Shown: positions 40,036-48,835, counted from the first letter of the stretch. The stretch: DNA of 55,856 bases from Streptomyces jeddahensis (GCF_001642995.1 NZ_LOHS01000095.1:1-55856), one strand, 5' to 3'. Translations and numbers: made by a program. Notes: a model not told the origin generated them from the letters alone.

Positions 40036-42909
40036 TTACGTCCGGGGCCGGCCGCCGGAACCGGGTCTCGCAATCCCCTCCGCCAGCACCTCCGCCAGGT
40101 GGCGCCCCCGCCGTCCCGCGAGCTGTTCCAGCTGGGTACGGCAGGAGAATCCGTCGACCAGGAGCACGGTGTCGTCCGACGCCGCCCGCACTGAAGGGAG
40201 CAGCTGCTCTTCGGCGCAGGCCGTCGACACCTCGTAGTGGCCCTTCTCGAAGCCGAAGTTGCCCGCGAGGCCGCAGCAGCCCCCGCTGAGGTCGCCGGTC
40301 AGACCCGCCTTCCCGCGCAGCCGGCGGTCGGCCGCGTCGCCGAGTACCGCGTGCTGGTGGCAGTGCGTCTGGCCCGCGACGGGCCGGTCGATGCGCGGCG
40401 GCTGCCAGTCGGGGGCCTGCTCCTCCAGGTACTGGGCGAGCGTGCGGACGGATTCGGCGAGTTCACGCGCGCGTGGGTCGTCGTGGAGGAGTTCGGGCAG
40501 GTCGGTCCTGAGTGCGGCCGCGCAGCTCGGCTCCAGTACGACCAGGGGGCCGCCCATGACCGGCTCCATCCGGTCGAGGGTGCGGCGCATGACGGCGCGG
40601 GCGCGGTCGAGCTGGCCGGTCGAGACGTACGTCAGGCCGCAGCACGCGCCCGACGGGGGCAGGACGACCCGGCGTCCGGTGTCCTCCAGGACCTTCACGG
40701 CCGCCTTGCCCACCTCGGGTGACAGGTGGTCGGTGAAGGTGTCCGGCCACAGCACGGCCACTTGGTCCGAGGAGAAGATCTCCGTGCGGCCTCCGCCGAG
40801 CCGCCGTGAGCGACGGTCGAACCACCGCCGGAACGTCTCGCGCGGCAGCCGCGGAATCTCGCGCTCCGGCGCGATGCCGCCGAGCCGTTTGGCGAACGCG
40901 GCCAGCGGGCGCACCCGCAGCGCCCCGTTCAGGGCGCCCGCGAAGTTCAGGGCGCCGCCGAAGGGCGCGGCGAGCCTCAGCCAGCGCGGCAGCCACCCCA
41001 TCGCGTAGTGCGCGGCCGGGCGCCGCCGCCCCGCGTAGTGGTGGTGCAGGAACTCCGCCTTGTACGTGGCCATGTCGACGCCGACCGGGCAGTCGGAGCG
41101 GCAGCCCTTGCAGGACAGGCACAGGTCGAGTGCGTCCCGCACCTCCATCGAACGCCACCCGTCCGTCACCACCTCGCCCGCGAGCATTTCGTGCAGCAGG
41201 CGTGCGCGCCCGCGCGTGGAGTGCTCCTCCTCGCCCGTGGCCCGGAAGGACGGGCACATCACCGCGGGCCCGGCCACCCTCTCCGTACGGCACTTCGCGA
41301 CGCCCACGCACCGGCGGACCGCCGCCGAGAAGTCCCCGCCGTCGTGCGGGTAGCCGAAGGCCACGTCGGCCGGTTTCCGTGGCAGGACGGCGAACCGCAG
41401 GTTCTCGTCGAGCCGCGCCGGGCGTACCAGCATCCCCGGGTTGAGTAGGTCGTCCGGGTCCCAGACGCCCTTCACGCGCTCGAAGAGCCGCACCAGCTCC
41501 GTGCCGTACATCTTGGGCAGCAGCTCGGCGCGCGCTTGCCCGTCGCCGTGCTCGCCCGACAGCGAGCCGCCGTGGGCGACAACCAGGTCCGCGAGCTCCT
41601 CCGAGAAGCGGCGGAAGCGGCCGATGCCCTCGGGCGTCAGCAGGTCGAAGTCGATGCGGACGTGGATGCAGCCGTCCCCGAAGTGCCCGTACGGCGTGCC
41701 GCGCAGGCCGTGGGCGGACAGCAGACCCCGGAAGTCCCGCAGGTAGGCCCCGAGCCGGGCGGGCGGCACCGCGCAGTCCTCCCAGCCCGGCCAGGCCTCA
41801 CTGCCGTCCGGCATCCGCGTCGCCGTCCCGCTCGCGTCCTCACGGATCCGCCACAACATGCGCTGCCCGGCCGGGTCGGTGACGACCACGGCGTCCACGA
41901 CGTCGGCGGCACTCGCGATCGCCTCGGCACGCGCGCGTGCCTCCGCCTCCGACGCGCCGACCGTCTCGACGAACAGCCAGGCGCCGCCCACGGGCAGCCC
42001 CGGCGTGCCAGGAGGCACGAGGTCGGCGGCCATCCCCTCCACGGTCAGCGGCCCGTACTGCAGCAGTCCGGCGGCCGCTTCCGCCGCCGCACCCTCGTCG
42101 GCGTACCCGAGAACCGCGAGCGCACGCGCGCGTGGCGCCTCGACGAGCTGGACGACGGCCTCCGTGAGCACGCCCAGCGTTCCCTCGGTGCCGCAGAACG
42201 CACGGGCGACGTCCGCGCCCTTCTCGGGCAGCAGCGTGTCCAGGGCGTAGCCGGAGATACGCCGCGGCAGCTCGGGAAAGCCGGTGCGCAGCAGCGCCAA
42301 CTCGCCCTCTACGAGTGCGCGCAGGCCGTCGGGAGCACCGGCCCAGCCCCGGCCGAGGCGCAGCCGGTCACCCATGCCGCTGATCACCGACAGCTCGCCG
42401 ATGTTGTCCGCGGTCGTCCCCCACGCCACCGAGTGCGATCCGCACGAGTTGTTGCCGATCATCCCGCCGAGGGTGCAGCGGCTGTGCGTGGACGGGTCGG
42501 GCCCGAACCGTAGGCCGTGCGGGGCCGCGGCCTCCTGCAGCCGGTCCAGGACGACGCCCGGCTGGACGACCGCCGTGCGCTCCTCCGGGTCGAGCGACAC
42601 GATCTTGTTCATGTGCCGCGTGAAGTCCAGGACGACACCGGCGCCGGTCGCCTGGCCTGCGATCGACGTGCCGCCGCCGCGCGCCACGACCGGCACCCCG
42701 TGCTCGCGGCAGACGGCGAGCACCGCGGCCACGTCGTCGGCGTCCCGAGGGGCCACCACGCCGAGCGGCACGCGCCGGTAGTTGGACGCGTCCATGGTCG
42801 TCAGGGCTCTCGCGGTCACCCCGAAGTCGACGTCGCCGCGGACGGCGGCCCGCAGGCGGCTCCGCAGGTCGGCGGCCAGGTCCGGTGGCACGGTGTCGGG
42901 AGCGGTCAT
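40036..42909 (-). CDS. FAD-binding and Fe-S (GlpC-like) dehydrogenase fusion
   Basis: 957 residues from the ATG at 42909 (MTAPDTVPPD). The N-terminal half is a vanillyl-alcohol-oxidase-type FAD domain (VVARGGGTSIAGQATGAGVVLDF, GMIGNNSCGSHSVAWG) with the D-lactate/2-hydroxyglutarate dehydrogenase C-terminal segment (YGHFGDGCIHVRIDFD, GSLSGEHGDGQAR). The second half has a ferredoxin-like cluster segment DLCLSCKGCRSDCPVGVDMA and two CCG motifs (GACCGL, GGCCGL). Such fusions oxidise 2-hydroxy acids and pass electrons to quinones. Substrate not known; D-2-hydroxyglutarate or D-lactate are candidates. serC is divergent 175 bp away; D-2-hydroxyglutarate is a by-product of phosphoglycerate dehydrogenase, which makes the neighbourhood suggestive. 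Confidence 0.9.
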   Translation of the reverse strand: MTAPDTVPPDLAADLRSRLRAAVRGDVDFGVTARALTTMDASNYRRVPLGVVAPRDADDVAAVLAVCREHGVPVVARGGGTSIAGQATGAGVVLDFTRHMNKIVSLDPEERTAVVQPGVVLDRLQEAAAPHGLRFGPDPSTHSRCTLGGMIGNNSCGSHSVAWGTTADNIGELSVISGMGDRLRLGRGWAGAPDGLRALVEGELALLRTGFPELPRRISGYALDTLLPEKGADVARAFCGTEGTLGVLTEAVVQLVEAPRARALAVLGYADEGAAAEAAAGLLQYGPLTVEGMAADLVPPGTPGLPVGGAWLFVETVGASEAEARARAEAIASAADVVDAVVVTDPAGQRMLWRIREDASGTATRMPDGSEAWPGWEDCAVPPARLGAYLRDFRGLLSAHGLRGTPYGHFGDGCIHVRIDFDLLTPEGIGRFRRFSEELADLVVAHGGSLSGEHGDGQARAELLPKMYGTELVRLFERVKGVWDPDDLLNPGMLVRPARLDENLRFAVLPRKPADVAFGYPHDGGDFSAAVRRCVGVAKCRTERVAGPAVMCPSFRATGEEEHSTRGRARLLHEMLAGEVVTDGWRSMEVRDALDLCLSCKGCRSDCPVGVDMATYKAEFLHHHYAGRRRPAAHYAMGWLPRWLRLAAPFGGALNFAGALNGALRVRPLAAFAKRLGGIAPEREIPRLPRETFRRWFDRRSRRLGGGRTEIFSSDQVAVLWPDTFTDHLSPEVGKAAVKVLEDTGRRVVLPPSGACCGLTYVSTGQLDRARAVMRRTLDRMEPVMGGPLVVLEPSCAAALRTDLPELLHDDPRARELAESVRTLAQYLEEQAPDWQPPRIDRPVAGQTHCHQHAVLGDAADRRLRGKAGLTGDLSGGCCGLAGNFGFEKGHYEVSTACAEEQLLPSVRAASDDTVLLVDGFSCRTQLEQLAGRRGRHLAEVLAEGIARPGSGGRPRT

Positions 42910-42948
42910 GTCCTCAGGATGCATCGCCCCCACCCCGCCCCTTCCCGT

Positions 42949-43020
42949 AACCAGGGGGCTCCGCCCCCTGGACCCCCGAAACGCCCTTCGGGCTCGTCCT
43001 CAAGCGCCGGACAGGCTGAA
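42949..43020. repeat. Streptomyces-type extragenic hairpin repeat
   Basis: CCAGGGGGC-TCC-GCCCCCTGG (42951-42971) is a perfect 9-bp hairpin, followed by the very common Streptomyces extragenic text around CTCAAGCGCCGGACAGGCTG (about 42999-43018). Related sequence occurs at 47920-47945 (GGGGGTCCGGGGGTTGCACCCC). Confidence 0.75.
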
Positions 43021-43071
43021 ATACTTTGTCTCACCCGACGGACATGTTTCCGCCCGGTTTCGCGAAGCGAC

Positions 43072-43077
43072 TAGGCT
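43072..43077 (+). promoter_or_regulatory. -10 box TAGGCT for leaderless serC
   Basis: TAGGCT ends 7 nt before the GTG at 43085, so the mRNA would begin at the start codon. No Shine-Dalgarno sequence is present. Confidence 0.5.
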
Positions 43078-43084
43078 CCCGACC

Positions 43085-44203
43085 GTGGCTGAGATCCAGA
43101 TTCCCGCTGACATCAAGCCCGCCGACGGACGTTTCGGCGCGGGCCCCTCCAAGGTGCGCACGGAGGCGCTGGACGCCCTGGCCGCCACCGGCACGTCCCT
43201 CATGGGCACCTCCCACCGCCAGGCCCCGGTCAAGAACCTGGTCGGCAAGGTCCGCGAAGGCGTGCGCGACCTCTTCCAGCTCCCCGAGGGCTACGAGGTG
43301 ATCCTCGGCAACGGCGGCTCGACCGCCTTCTGGGACATCGCGACCCACGGCCTGATCGAGAACAAGTCGCAGCACCTCAGCTTCGGCGAGTTCAGCTCCA
43401 AGTTCGCCAAGGCCGCCAAGCTCGCTCCGTGGCTGGCCGAGCCGACGGTCATCTCCGCCGACCCGGGTACGCACCCCGAGGCGGCCGCCGAGGCGGGCGT
43501 CGACGTCTACGCGTTCACGCACAACGAGACCTCGACCGGTGTGGCCATGCCGATCAAGCGGGTCGAGGGCGCCGACGCGGGCGCGCTCGTCCTCGTGGAC
43601 GCCACCTCCGGCGCGGGCGGTCTGCCGGTCGACATCGCCGAGACCGACGTCTACTACTTCGCGCCCCAGAAGTCCTTCGCCTCCGACGGCGGCCTGTGGA
43701 TCGGCATCTTCTCCCCCGCCGCGATCGAGCGCGCGGAGCGCATCCACGCGTCCGGCCGCCACGTCCCGGAGTTCTTCAGCCTCCCCACAGCGATCGACAA
43801 CTCCCGCAAGAACCAGACGTACAACACCCCGGCCCTCGCCACGCTCTTCCTGCTGAACCAGCAGCTGGAGTGGATCAACGGCCAGGGCGGCCTCGACTGG
43901 GCGGTCCGCCGCACGGCCACCTCCGCGCGCACCCTGTACGGCTGGGCCGAGGACATCAAGTACGCCAACCCGTTCGTCGCCGACCCGGCCAAGCGCTCGC
44001 AGGTCATCGGCACGATCGACTTCACCGACGAGGTCGACGCCGCCGCGGTCGCCAAGGCGCTGCGCGCCAACGGCATCGTGGACACCGAGCCGTACCGCAA
44101 GCTGGGCCGCAACCAGCTGCGCGTCGCGATGTTCCCGGCCATCGAGCCGTCGGACATCGAGGCGCTGACGAAGTGCATCGACTACGTGATCGAGAAGCTG
44201 TAG
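43085..44203 (+). CDS. serC: Phosphoserine aminotransferase
   Basis: 372 residues from a GTG. PLP lysine in FAPQKSFASDGGLWIG; phosphate-binding and substrate segments GSTAFWDIATHGLIENKSQHLSFGEFSSKF and NSRKNQTYNTPALATLFLL are those of the actinobacterial/archaeal type SerC. It converts 3-phosphohydroxypyruvate and glutamate to phosphoserine for serine synthesis. Stand-alone; strong terminator at 44261. Confidence 0.95.
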   Translation: MAEIQIPADIKPADGRFGAGPSKVRTEALDALAATGTSLMGTSHRQAPVKNLVGKVREGVRDLFQLPEGYEVILGNGGSTAFWDIATHGLIENKSQHLSFGEFSSKFAKAAKLAPWLAEPTVISADPGTHPEAAAEAGVDVYAFTHNETSTGVAMPIKRVEGADAGALVLVDATSGAGGLPVDIAETDVYYFAPQKSFASDGGLWIGIFSPAAIERAERIHASGRHVPEFFSLPTAIDNSRKNQTYNTPALATLFLLNQQLEWINGQGGLDWAVRRTATSARTLYGWAEDIKYANPFVADPAKRSQVIGTIDFTDEVDAAAVAKALRANGIVDTEPYRKLGRNQLRVAMFPAIEPSDIEALTKCIDYVIEKL

Positions 44204-44260
44204 CGGCTTCTCGACCACGGACTCCGTACACGAGTCCGTTCGTCGACTCCGTACGTCGAC

Positions 44261-44296
44261 AGGGGCGCCCGGCGTGTCACCACGCCGGGCGCCCCT
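44261..44296. terminator. Bidirectional terminator
   Basis: AGGGGCGCCCGGCGTG (44261-44276), TCAC loop, and its exact complement at 44281-44296: a 16-bp perfect stem between the convergent serC and propeller-protein genes. Confidence 0.85.
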
Positions 44297-44332
44297 GCCT
44301 CATGTCGCCGTGCAGCTCAGCTCCGGCTCCCG

Positions 44333-45331
44333 TCAGCGACGCCGCAGCAGCCGCTTCAGGCCGAGGACGACGGCCAGGGTGACGGCGAGAGCGACGGCTC
44401 CGGTCCGGTAATCGGCGTCGAATCCCGCCCCGCCGTCCGTGGCCGCACCGTCGCCGCCCGAATCGCCCTTCACCGACGGCGACGTGGAGGACCGGCCGTC
44501 GGACCCGCCGTCCCCCTCCTTCACCTCGACGGGCTCGACCGGGCTCTGCTCGCCCTCGCTGCCGTACATCAGGGCGGAGCCGTCCGCCGTGTAGGTCACG
44601 GACTCGCCCTGCCCCTGCAGCGGCACGCTCAGCCGCCCCTCCCGCTCCGGCTTCCCGTCGCGCCAGGCGTAGAGCGCCCCGCCGAAGTAGCCGCGCAGCG
44701 CGAGGTGCGTGCCGTCGGGCGAGAAGGCGCCGTCGGTCACCCAGAGATCCGTGCCGGCCACGCGCTTGAACACGTTGGTGCCGGAGGCGGAGAGCCGCGC
44801 GGGCCCCTCGTACAGCGACCCGCCGTCCTCCTTCTTGTCGGCGATGTAGACCCGCCCGGTCTTCGGATGGACCATCAGCGCCTCGGCGTCCCGCGGCCCG
44901 TCCTCGTACTTCACGACGAACTGCGTGGCGCGGACCGTCTGATCCCGCAGCTGCTTCGGCTCGGGGAGCTTGTAGATCCAGACGTACGGCCACGCGCCGC
45001 CGAGGTTGTCGCCGATGTCTCCGACGTAGAGGTCGTCGTCGGGGCCGATCGAGATGGCCTCCATGTCACGCACCCGGCCGACGCCCGTCATGGTGACGGT
45101 CGCGACGGTCTGCCCGGTCTTCGAGTCGATCGCGTAGAGATACGCCCCGTCGTCGCTGTCGTTGTGCGTCCAGTAGATGCCGGGGTGGAGGTGCGAGGCC
45201 GCGAGACCGCTGGACTCCGTTATCCGCGGATCCTTGATCGTGAACCCCTCGGCGCCGCCGTCGGCGAAGGCTGCGGGCGTCGACAGTGCGACGAGGAGGG
45301 CGGCTCCGGCGAGGGGCGGCAGGGATCGCAT
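44333..45331 (-). CDS. Secreted, C-terminally membrane-anchored beta-propeller protein
   Basis: 332 residues. N-terminal signal peptide (PPLAGAALLVALSTPAAFA), then propeller-like repeats (RITESSGLAASHLHPGIYWTHNDSDD, AISIGPDDDLYVGDIGDN, MVHPKTGRVYIADKKED), an acidic Ser/Gly spacer (about 270-305) and a terminal membrane helix with RRR (ALAVTLAVVLGLKRLLRRR). It should sit on the outer face of the membrane. The DNDSDD and GDIGDN stretches may bind calcium, as in phytase-like propellers. Function unknown. It is divergent from the SGNH hydrolase. Confidence 0.85.
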   Translation of the reverse strand: MRSLPPLAGAALLVALSTPAAFADGGAEGFTIKDPRITESSGLAASHLHPGIYWTHNDSDDGAYLYAIDSKTGQTVATVTMTGVGRVRDMEAISIGPDDDLYVGDIGDNLGGAWPYVWIYKLPEPKQLRDQTVRATQFVVKYEDGPRDAEALMVHPKTGRVYIADKKEDGGSLYEGPARLSASGTNVFKRVAGTDLWVTDGAFSPDGTHLALRGYFGGALYAWRDGKPEREGRLSVPLQGQGESVTYTADGSALMYGSEGEQSPVEPVEVKEGDGGSDGRSSTSPSVKGDSGGDGAATDGGAGFDADYRTGAVALAVTLAVVLGLKRLLRRR

Positions 45332-45430
45332 CCCTCAAGCGTGCCATCTCGCCCATGTGTTCGCCGGGAGTGTCCAGCCTCACAGCCCCGGCCGCCCCTG
45401 GTCGGGGGCATGATCGAGGAGGATGAGCGG

Positions 45431-46120
45431 ATGCTCAGGTTCATGCCCGTCGGGGACTCCATGACGATCGGCAGCGCGGGCGAACACACCTGGCGCTACC
45501 GGATGTGGCAGCACCTGCGCGGGACATACGGCGGCCCGTTCGCGATCGTCGGCCCGCGCGAGACGCTGTACGACAAGGCGGTGGACGCGCCCGTCTCGTA
45601 CGAGTACGCGGATCCGGACTTCCCGCGCCACGCCCGCCGCCACCTCGCCGGCTGGGGCGAGGGCTGGCTGCACATGGCACCGCTGATCCGCGAGACGGTG
45701 AAGCGTGAACGGGCGGACGTGCTGCTGGTCTCCCTCGGCCTGATAGACCTCGGCTTCTACACGAACGCCGTACAGACGGCCGAGAACGTGCGCCGCTTCG
45801 TCACGGAGGCGAGGCTGGCCGACCCCGGGGTGCGCATGGTCCTGCTCCCGGTCATCCCGAACGTGCGCGCAGAGGCGGACGCGGACTTCGCGACCGAGGT
45901 CGACCGCTTCAACGAGCTCCTGGCCAAGGCCGTCGCCGACCTCGACCAGCCGGCATCCCCTCTCCTCCTGGCCTCGGTCCCCGAGTCGTACGACATCCAC
46001 CGCGACACGTACGACGGGACGCACCCGAACGCAAGCGGGGAGCACAAGCTGGCCGGGGCCTTCGCGGACGCGATGTATCAGGCGTGGGGGTTGGGCGAGG
46101 CGTACGCCGTGGGGGCGTAG
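45431..46120 (+). CDS. SGNH/GDSL hydrolase
   Basis: 229 residues from the ATG at 45431, preceded by GAGGAGG at 8 nt spacing; an ATG at 45410 is in frame but lies over that ribosome binding site. Catalytic Ser in block I (MPVGDSMTIGS) and the Asp/His pair in DGTHPNASGEH are clear. No signal peptide, so probably a cytoplasmic esterase or a carbohydrate/lipid deacylase. Next to an outward-facing propeller protein on the opposite strand; no operon. Confidence 0.9.
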   Translation: MLRFMPVGDSMTIGSAGEHTWRYRMWQHLRGTYGGPFAIVGPRETLYDKAVDAPVSYEYADPDFPRHARRHLAGWGEGWLHMAPLIRETVKRERADVLLVSLGLIDLGFYTNAVQTAENVRRFVTEARLADPGVRMVLLPVIPNVRAEADADFATEVDRFNELLAKAVADLDQPASPLLLASVPESYDIHRDTYDGTHPNASGEHKLAGAFADAMYQAWGLGEAYAVGA

Positions 46121-46231
46121 GTCTGGCTCCGATGCCGGCGTGAGCAGGTCGGCACGTGACTCGATCACCGTGCGTATCGTTGTACTGCGCGGCTGCACGC
46201 TACCGAGCGACAGCCGGGGAGGAGCGCCACG

Positions 46232-46822
46232 ATGACCGTCGTCGAGACCGGCAGGATCAAGATGGCCGAGAGCAGGGACGAGCGCACGTTGGACATGATG
46301 TTCGACTGGCTCGAGAAGTCGCCCATCCCCGATGGATTCAAGACCGAGATCGTCGGGGGGAACATCTTCATGACGCCGCAGCGGGACACCCACTGGGAGA
46401 TCATCGCAGCCATCTACGACCAGCTGCGGACCAAGTACCCGCGTAAGCGCGTGAAGTCGGACGTACGCGTCGACTACCCGGGCCACCTCAACGGCTTCGC
46501 GAGCGACATCACCCTGATGGCGGAGGGCTCCGCCAAGACGGACGAGGGACGTTGGCGCTACCAGGACGTCGAGTTCGTCGCCGAGGTCATCTCCAAGCGG
46601 ACCGGGATGAACGACTACGGCGACAAGAAGGCCGCGTATGCCCTCGCCGAGGTTCCCGTCTATTTGATTGCCGACCCCTACCAGCGCAAGTGCCACCTCT
46701 ACACCCAGCCCAAAGACGGCGACTACGCGACCGAGACGAAGGTCCCCTTCGGTGAGGAAGTCGACCTGACCCACACCGCCGTCGGCCTCACCCTCAAGAC
46801 CGACGAGTTCCCCCGCGACTGA
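46232..46822 (+). CDS. Uma2-family (DUF820) restriction-endonuclease-fold protein
   Basis: 196 residues. The PD-(D/E)xK core of Uma2 proteins is present: FKTEIVGGNIFMTP, then SDITLMAEGSAK, then the catalytic strand VEFVAEVISKRTGMNDYGDKKAAYALAEVPVYLIADP. Family members are very common in Streptomyces and cyanobacteria and are without a proven role. There is no partner gene nearby; it reads in the same direction as the aldo/keto reductase 63 bp downstream. Confidence 0.9.
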   Translation: MTVVETGRIKMAESRDERTLDMMFDWLEKSPIPDGFKTEIVGGNIFMTPQRDTHWEIIAAIYDQLRTKYPRKRVKSDVRVDYPGHLNGFASDITLMAEGSAKTDEGRWRYQDVEFVAEVISKRTGMNDYGDKKAAYALAEVPVYLIADPYQRKCHLYTQPKDGDYATETKVPFGEEVDLTHTAVGLTLKTDEFPRD

Positions 46823-46890
46823 CAGCGCGCCCCGCCCTACCGCAACCTCCCCTTGCCTAGAGCGCACTCCACGCCGTTGGCTAGGTGCTC

Positions 46891-47880
46891 ATGAAGTACA
46901 CGCAGCTCGGACGTACGGGTCTCAAGGTCAGCCGGATCGTGCTCGGCACGATGAACTTCGGTCCCCAGACCGACGAGGCCGACAGCCACGCCATCATGGA
47001 CGCGGCGCTGGACGCAGGAATCAACTTCTTCGACACCGCCAACGTGTACGGCTGGGGCGAGAACAAGGGCCGTACGGAGTCGATCATCGGCAACTGGTTC
47101 GCCAAGGGCGGCGAGCGGCGCGACAAGGTCGTCCTCGCCACCAAGGTGTACGGCAACATGGCGCCCGACGGCGACGTCTGGCCGAACCACGACAAGCTGT
47201 CCGCCGTCAACATCCGGCGGGCCGTCGACGCCAGCCTGAAGCGGCTGCAGACGGACTACATCGACCTCTACCAGTTCCACCACATCGACCGGCAGACGCC
47301 GTTCGAGGAGATCTGGCAGGCCATCGACGTGCTGGTCCAGCAGGGCAAGATCCTCTATGCGGGGTCGTCGAACTTCCCCGGGTACAAGATCGCCCAGGCC
47401 AACGAGACCGCCGCCCGGCGCGGCAGCTTCGGGCTCGTCAGCGAGCAGTGCCTGTACAACCTCGCCGAGCGCCGCGCCGAGATGGAGGTGATCCCGGCCG
47501 CGCAGGACTACGGCCTCGGGGTCATCCCCTGGTCGCCGCTGCACGGCGGGCTGCTCGGCGGCGTGATCAAGAAGGAGGTCGAGGGCGGCCGGCGTGCCTC
47601 CGGGCGCTCTGCGGACGCCCTCGCCAACACCGCCGTACGCGAGAAGGTCCAGGCGTACGAGGACCTGCTCGACAAGCACGGCCTCGAGCCCGGCGAGGCG
47701 GCGCTCGCCTGGCTGCTCACCCGGCCCGGCGTCACCGGCCCGATCGTCGGCCCGCGCACCGCGGCCCAGCTCACCTCGGCGCTCCGCGCCGTCGAACTGG
47801 AGCTGTCGGACGAGGTGCTCACGTCCCTGGAGGAGATCTTCCCTGGGCCGGGGCCGTCGCCGGAGGCGTTCGCCTGGTAG
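46891..47880 (+). CDS. Aldo/keto reductase
   Basis: 329 residues from the ATG at 46891 (GTG at 46885 also possible). The (beta/alpha)8 signature is complete: catalytic D-Y-K-H as FFDTANVYGWGENKG, VVLATKVYG and LYQFHHID, with the C-terminal NADPH segment GPIVGPRTAAQLTSAL. It reduces aldehydes or ketones with NADPH. The upstream TTGCCTAGAGCGCACTCC (46853-46870) contains GAG-CGCA-CTC, a possible MerR-type operator. The last 12 codons (PGPGPSPEAFAW) are duplicated 110 bp downstream. Confidence 0.92.
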   Translation: MKYTQLGRTGLKVSRIVLGTMNFGPQTDEADSHAIMDAALDAGINFFDTANVYGWGENKGRTESIIGNWFAKGGERRDKVVLATKVYGNMAPDGDVWPNHDKLSAVNIRRAVDASLKRLQTDYIDLYQFHHIDRQTPFEEIWQAIDVLVQQGKILYAGSSNFPGYKIAQANETAARRGSFGLVSEQCLYNLAERRAEMEVIPAAQDYGLGVIPWSPLHGGLLGGVIKKEVEGGRRASGRSADALANTAVREKVQAYEDLLDKHGLEPGEAALAWLLTRPGVTGPIVGPRTAAQLTSALRAVELELSDEVLTSLEEIFPGPGPSPEAFAW

Positions 47881-47990
47881 CCGTCGTGTCCGTCCCCGGA
47901 CCGGCCCGGTTCGGCAGGGGGTCCGGGGGTTGCACCCCGGGACAGCACAGCCCTGGGCCCGGGCCGTCGCCGGAGGCGTTCGCCTGGTAG
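47842..47990 (+). repeat. Duplication of the aldo/keto reductase 3' end
   Basis: 39 bp ending the gene (47842-47880) recur with one change at 47952-47990, including a second TAG; GGCTTCGCCTGGTAG appears a third time, ending at 48013. Between the copies lies a Streptomyces extragenic repeat (about 47918-47945). It looks like an insertion with target-type duplication or unequal exchange. Confidence 0.75.
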
Positions 47991-48068
47991 TGGCAGGCGG
48001 CTTCGCCTGGTAGCAGGACCGCCGCCCCTGGCACTCAGGCCGGGGGCGGCGCGTCTTTCGGGGCGGGG

Positions 48069-48158
48069 CTACCTGCCCACGGCCGCCGACAGGGCCACCA
48101 CGACGAACATCAGCACGAGTACACCGGCCATGATCCGGTTTCTGGTCTTCGGGTCCAC
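48069..48158 (-). CDS. 29-residue membrane protein
   Basis: GTG at 48158 to TAG at 48069. The product starts VDPKTRNRIMAG and continues as a single hydrophobic helix (VLVLMFVVVALSAAVGR). A -10-like TAACCT (complement of 48166-48171) ends 7 nt before the GTG, so it is probably leaderless. That box contains the thpR stop codon. Codon use is strongly GC-biased at third positions like its neighbours. Function unknown; similar tiny membrane proteins occur in Streptomyces genomes but are often left unannotated. Confidence 0.65.
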   Translation of the reverse strand: MDPKTRNRIMAGVLVLMFVVVALSAAVGR

Positions 48159-48168
48159 GTACTCGAGG

Positions 48169-48738
48169 TTAACCGGCCCCGCCGAGCGGCCAGCGGCCGA
48201 CCGTCTCGTAGCGCGGCTGCTCACCGCTCACCCCCGACACGGGCAGCCGGCTCCGCACCAGGCAGAGCTCGTCGACGGTCCACTCGCTGCCCGTGAAGGG
48301 CGCGAGCTCGGCGACGTACGGCCGCAGGTGCAGCCGGCCCCGGGTGCGGGCGATCGAAAGATGCGCGTGGTAGCGGCGGTGCTCTCCCGTGTCGATGCCC
48401 GCCTTGCGGGCCGCCGCCTCAGCCCGCTCGGCCAGCAGCCGCATGGCGTGTACGTCCCCTTCGGCACCGACCCAGAGCGCCCGGTCCCCGAAGTGGCCGC
48501 CGCCACGCAGGGCCAGCGAGAAGGGGGCGGTGCGATGGGCGGCCCTGGCCAGCCGCTCCGACAGCTCAGGGACCGTTTCGTCCGCCACTTCGCCGTAGAA
48601 CGCGAGCGTGAAGTGCCAGCCAGGGCGGCCGGTCCAGCGCAGCCGGTCGGCGCCTGGCAGGTTCCTCAGCCCCTCGACGGCGGAGGCGAGTTCACGAGAC
48701 GCATGATCCGGGGGCAGCACGGCGGCGAAGAGTCTCAT
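48169..48738 (-). CDS. thpR: RNA 2',3'-cyclic phosphodiesterase (2'-5' RNA ligase family)
   Basis: 189 residues from the ATG at 48738 (MRLFAAVLPP). The two catalytic HxT/S motifs are HFTLAF and HLSIAR, as in the 2H phosphoesterase superfamily. It hydrolyses RNA 2',3'-cyclic phosphates to 2'-phosphates; ligase activity is the reverse reaction in vitro. The longer frame upstream runs into an inverted-repeat region and is rejected. Confidence 0.92.
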   Translation of the reverse strand: MRLFAAVLPPDHASRELASAVEGLRNLPGADRLRWTGRPGWHFTLAFYGEVADETVPELSERLARAAHRTAPFSLALRGGGHFGDRALWVGAEGDVHAMRLLAERAEAAARKAGIDTGEHRRYHAHLSIARTRGRLHLRPYVAELAPFTGSEWTVDELCLVRSRLPVSGVSGEQPRYETVGRWPLGGAG

Positions 48739-48750
48739 GGTCAGAGTCTG

Positions 48751-48831
48751 GCCCACAGCCGTGCCACGCACGTCCGCTACGGCGCGCTGTGGGCTCCGTA
48801 GCGGACGTGCGATGGCTGCACAGCTGTGGGC
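48751..48831. terminator. Nested hairpins between MFS and thpR genes
   Basis: GCACGTCCGCTACGG (48768-48782) and its exact complement at 48796-48810 form a 15-bp stem. GCCCACAGC (48751-48759) can pair with GCTGTGGGC at either 48786-48794 or 48823-48831, giving alternative folds. It ends the MFS transcript and lies just before thpR. Confidence 0.65.
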
Positions 48832-48835
48832 AGCC

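Noticed and set aside
44705..45409. N-terminal extension of the SGNH hydrolase
   Set aside because: The frame is open but antisense to the propeller protein; the strong GAGGAGG places the start at 45431.
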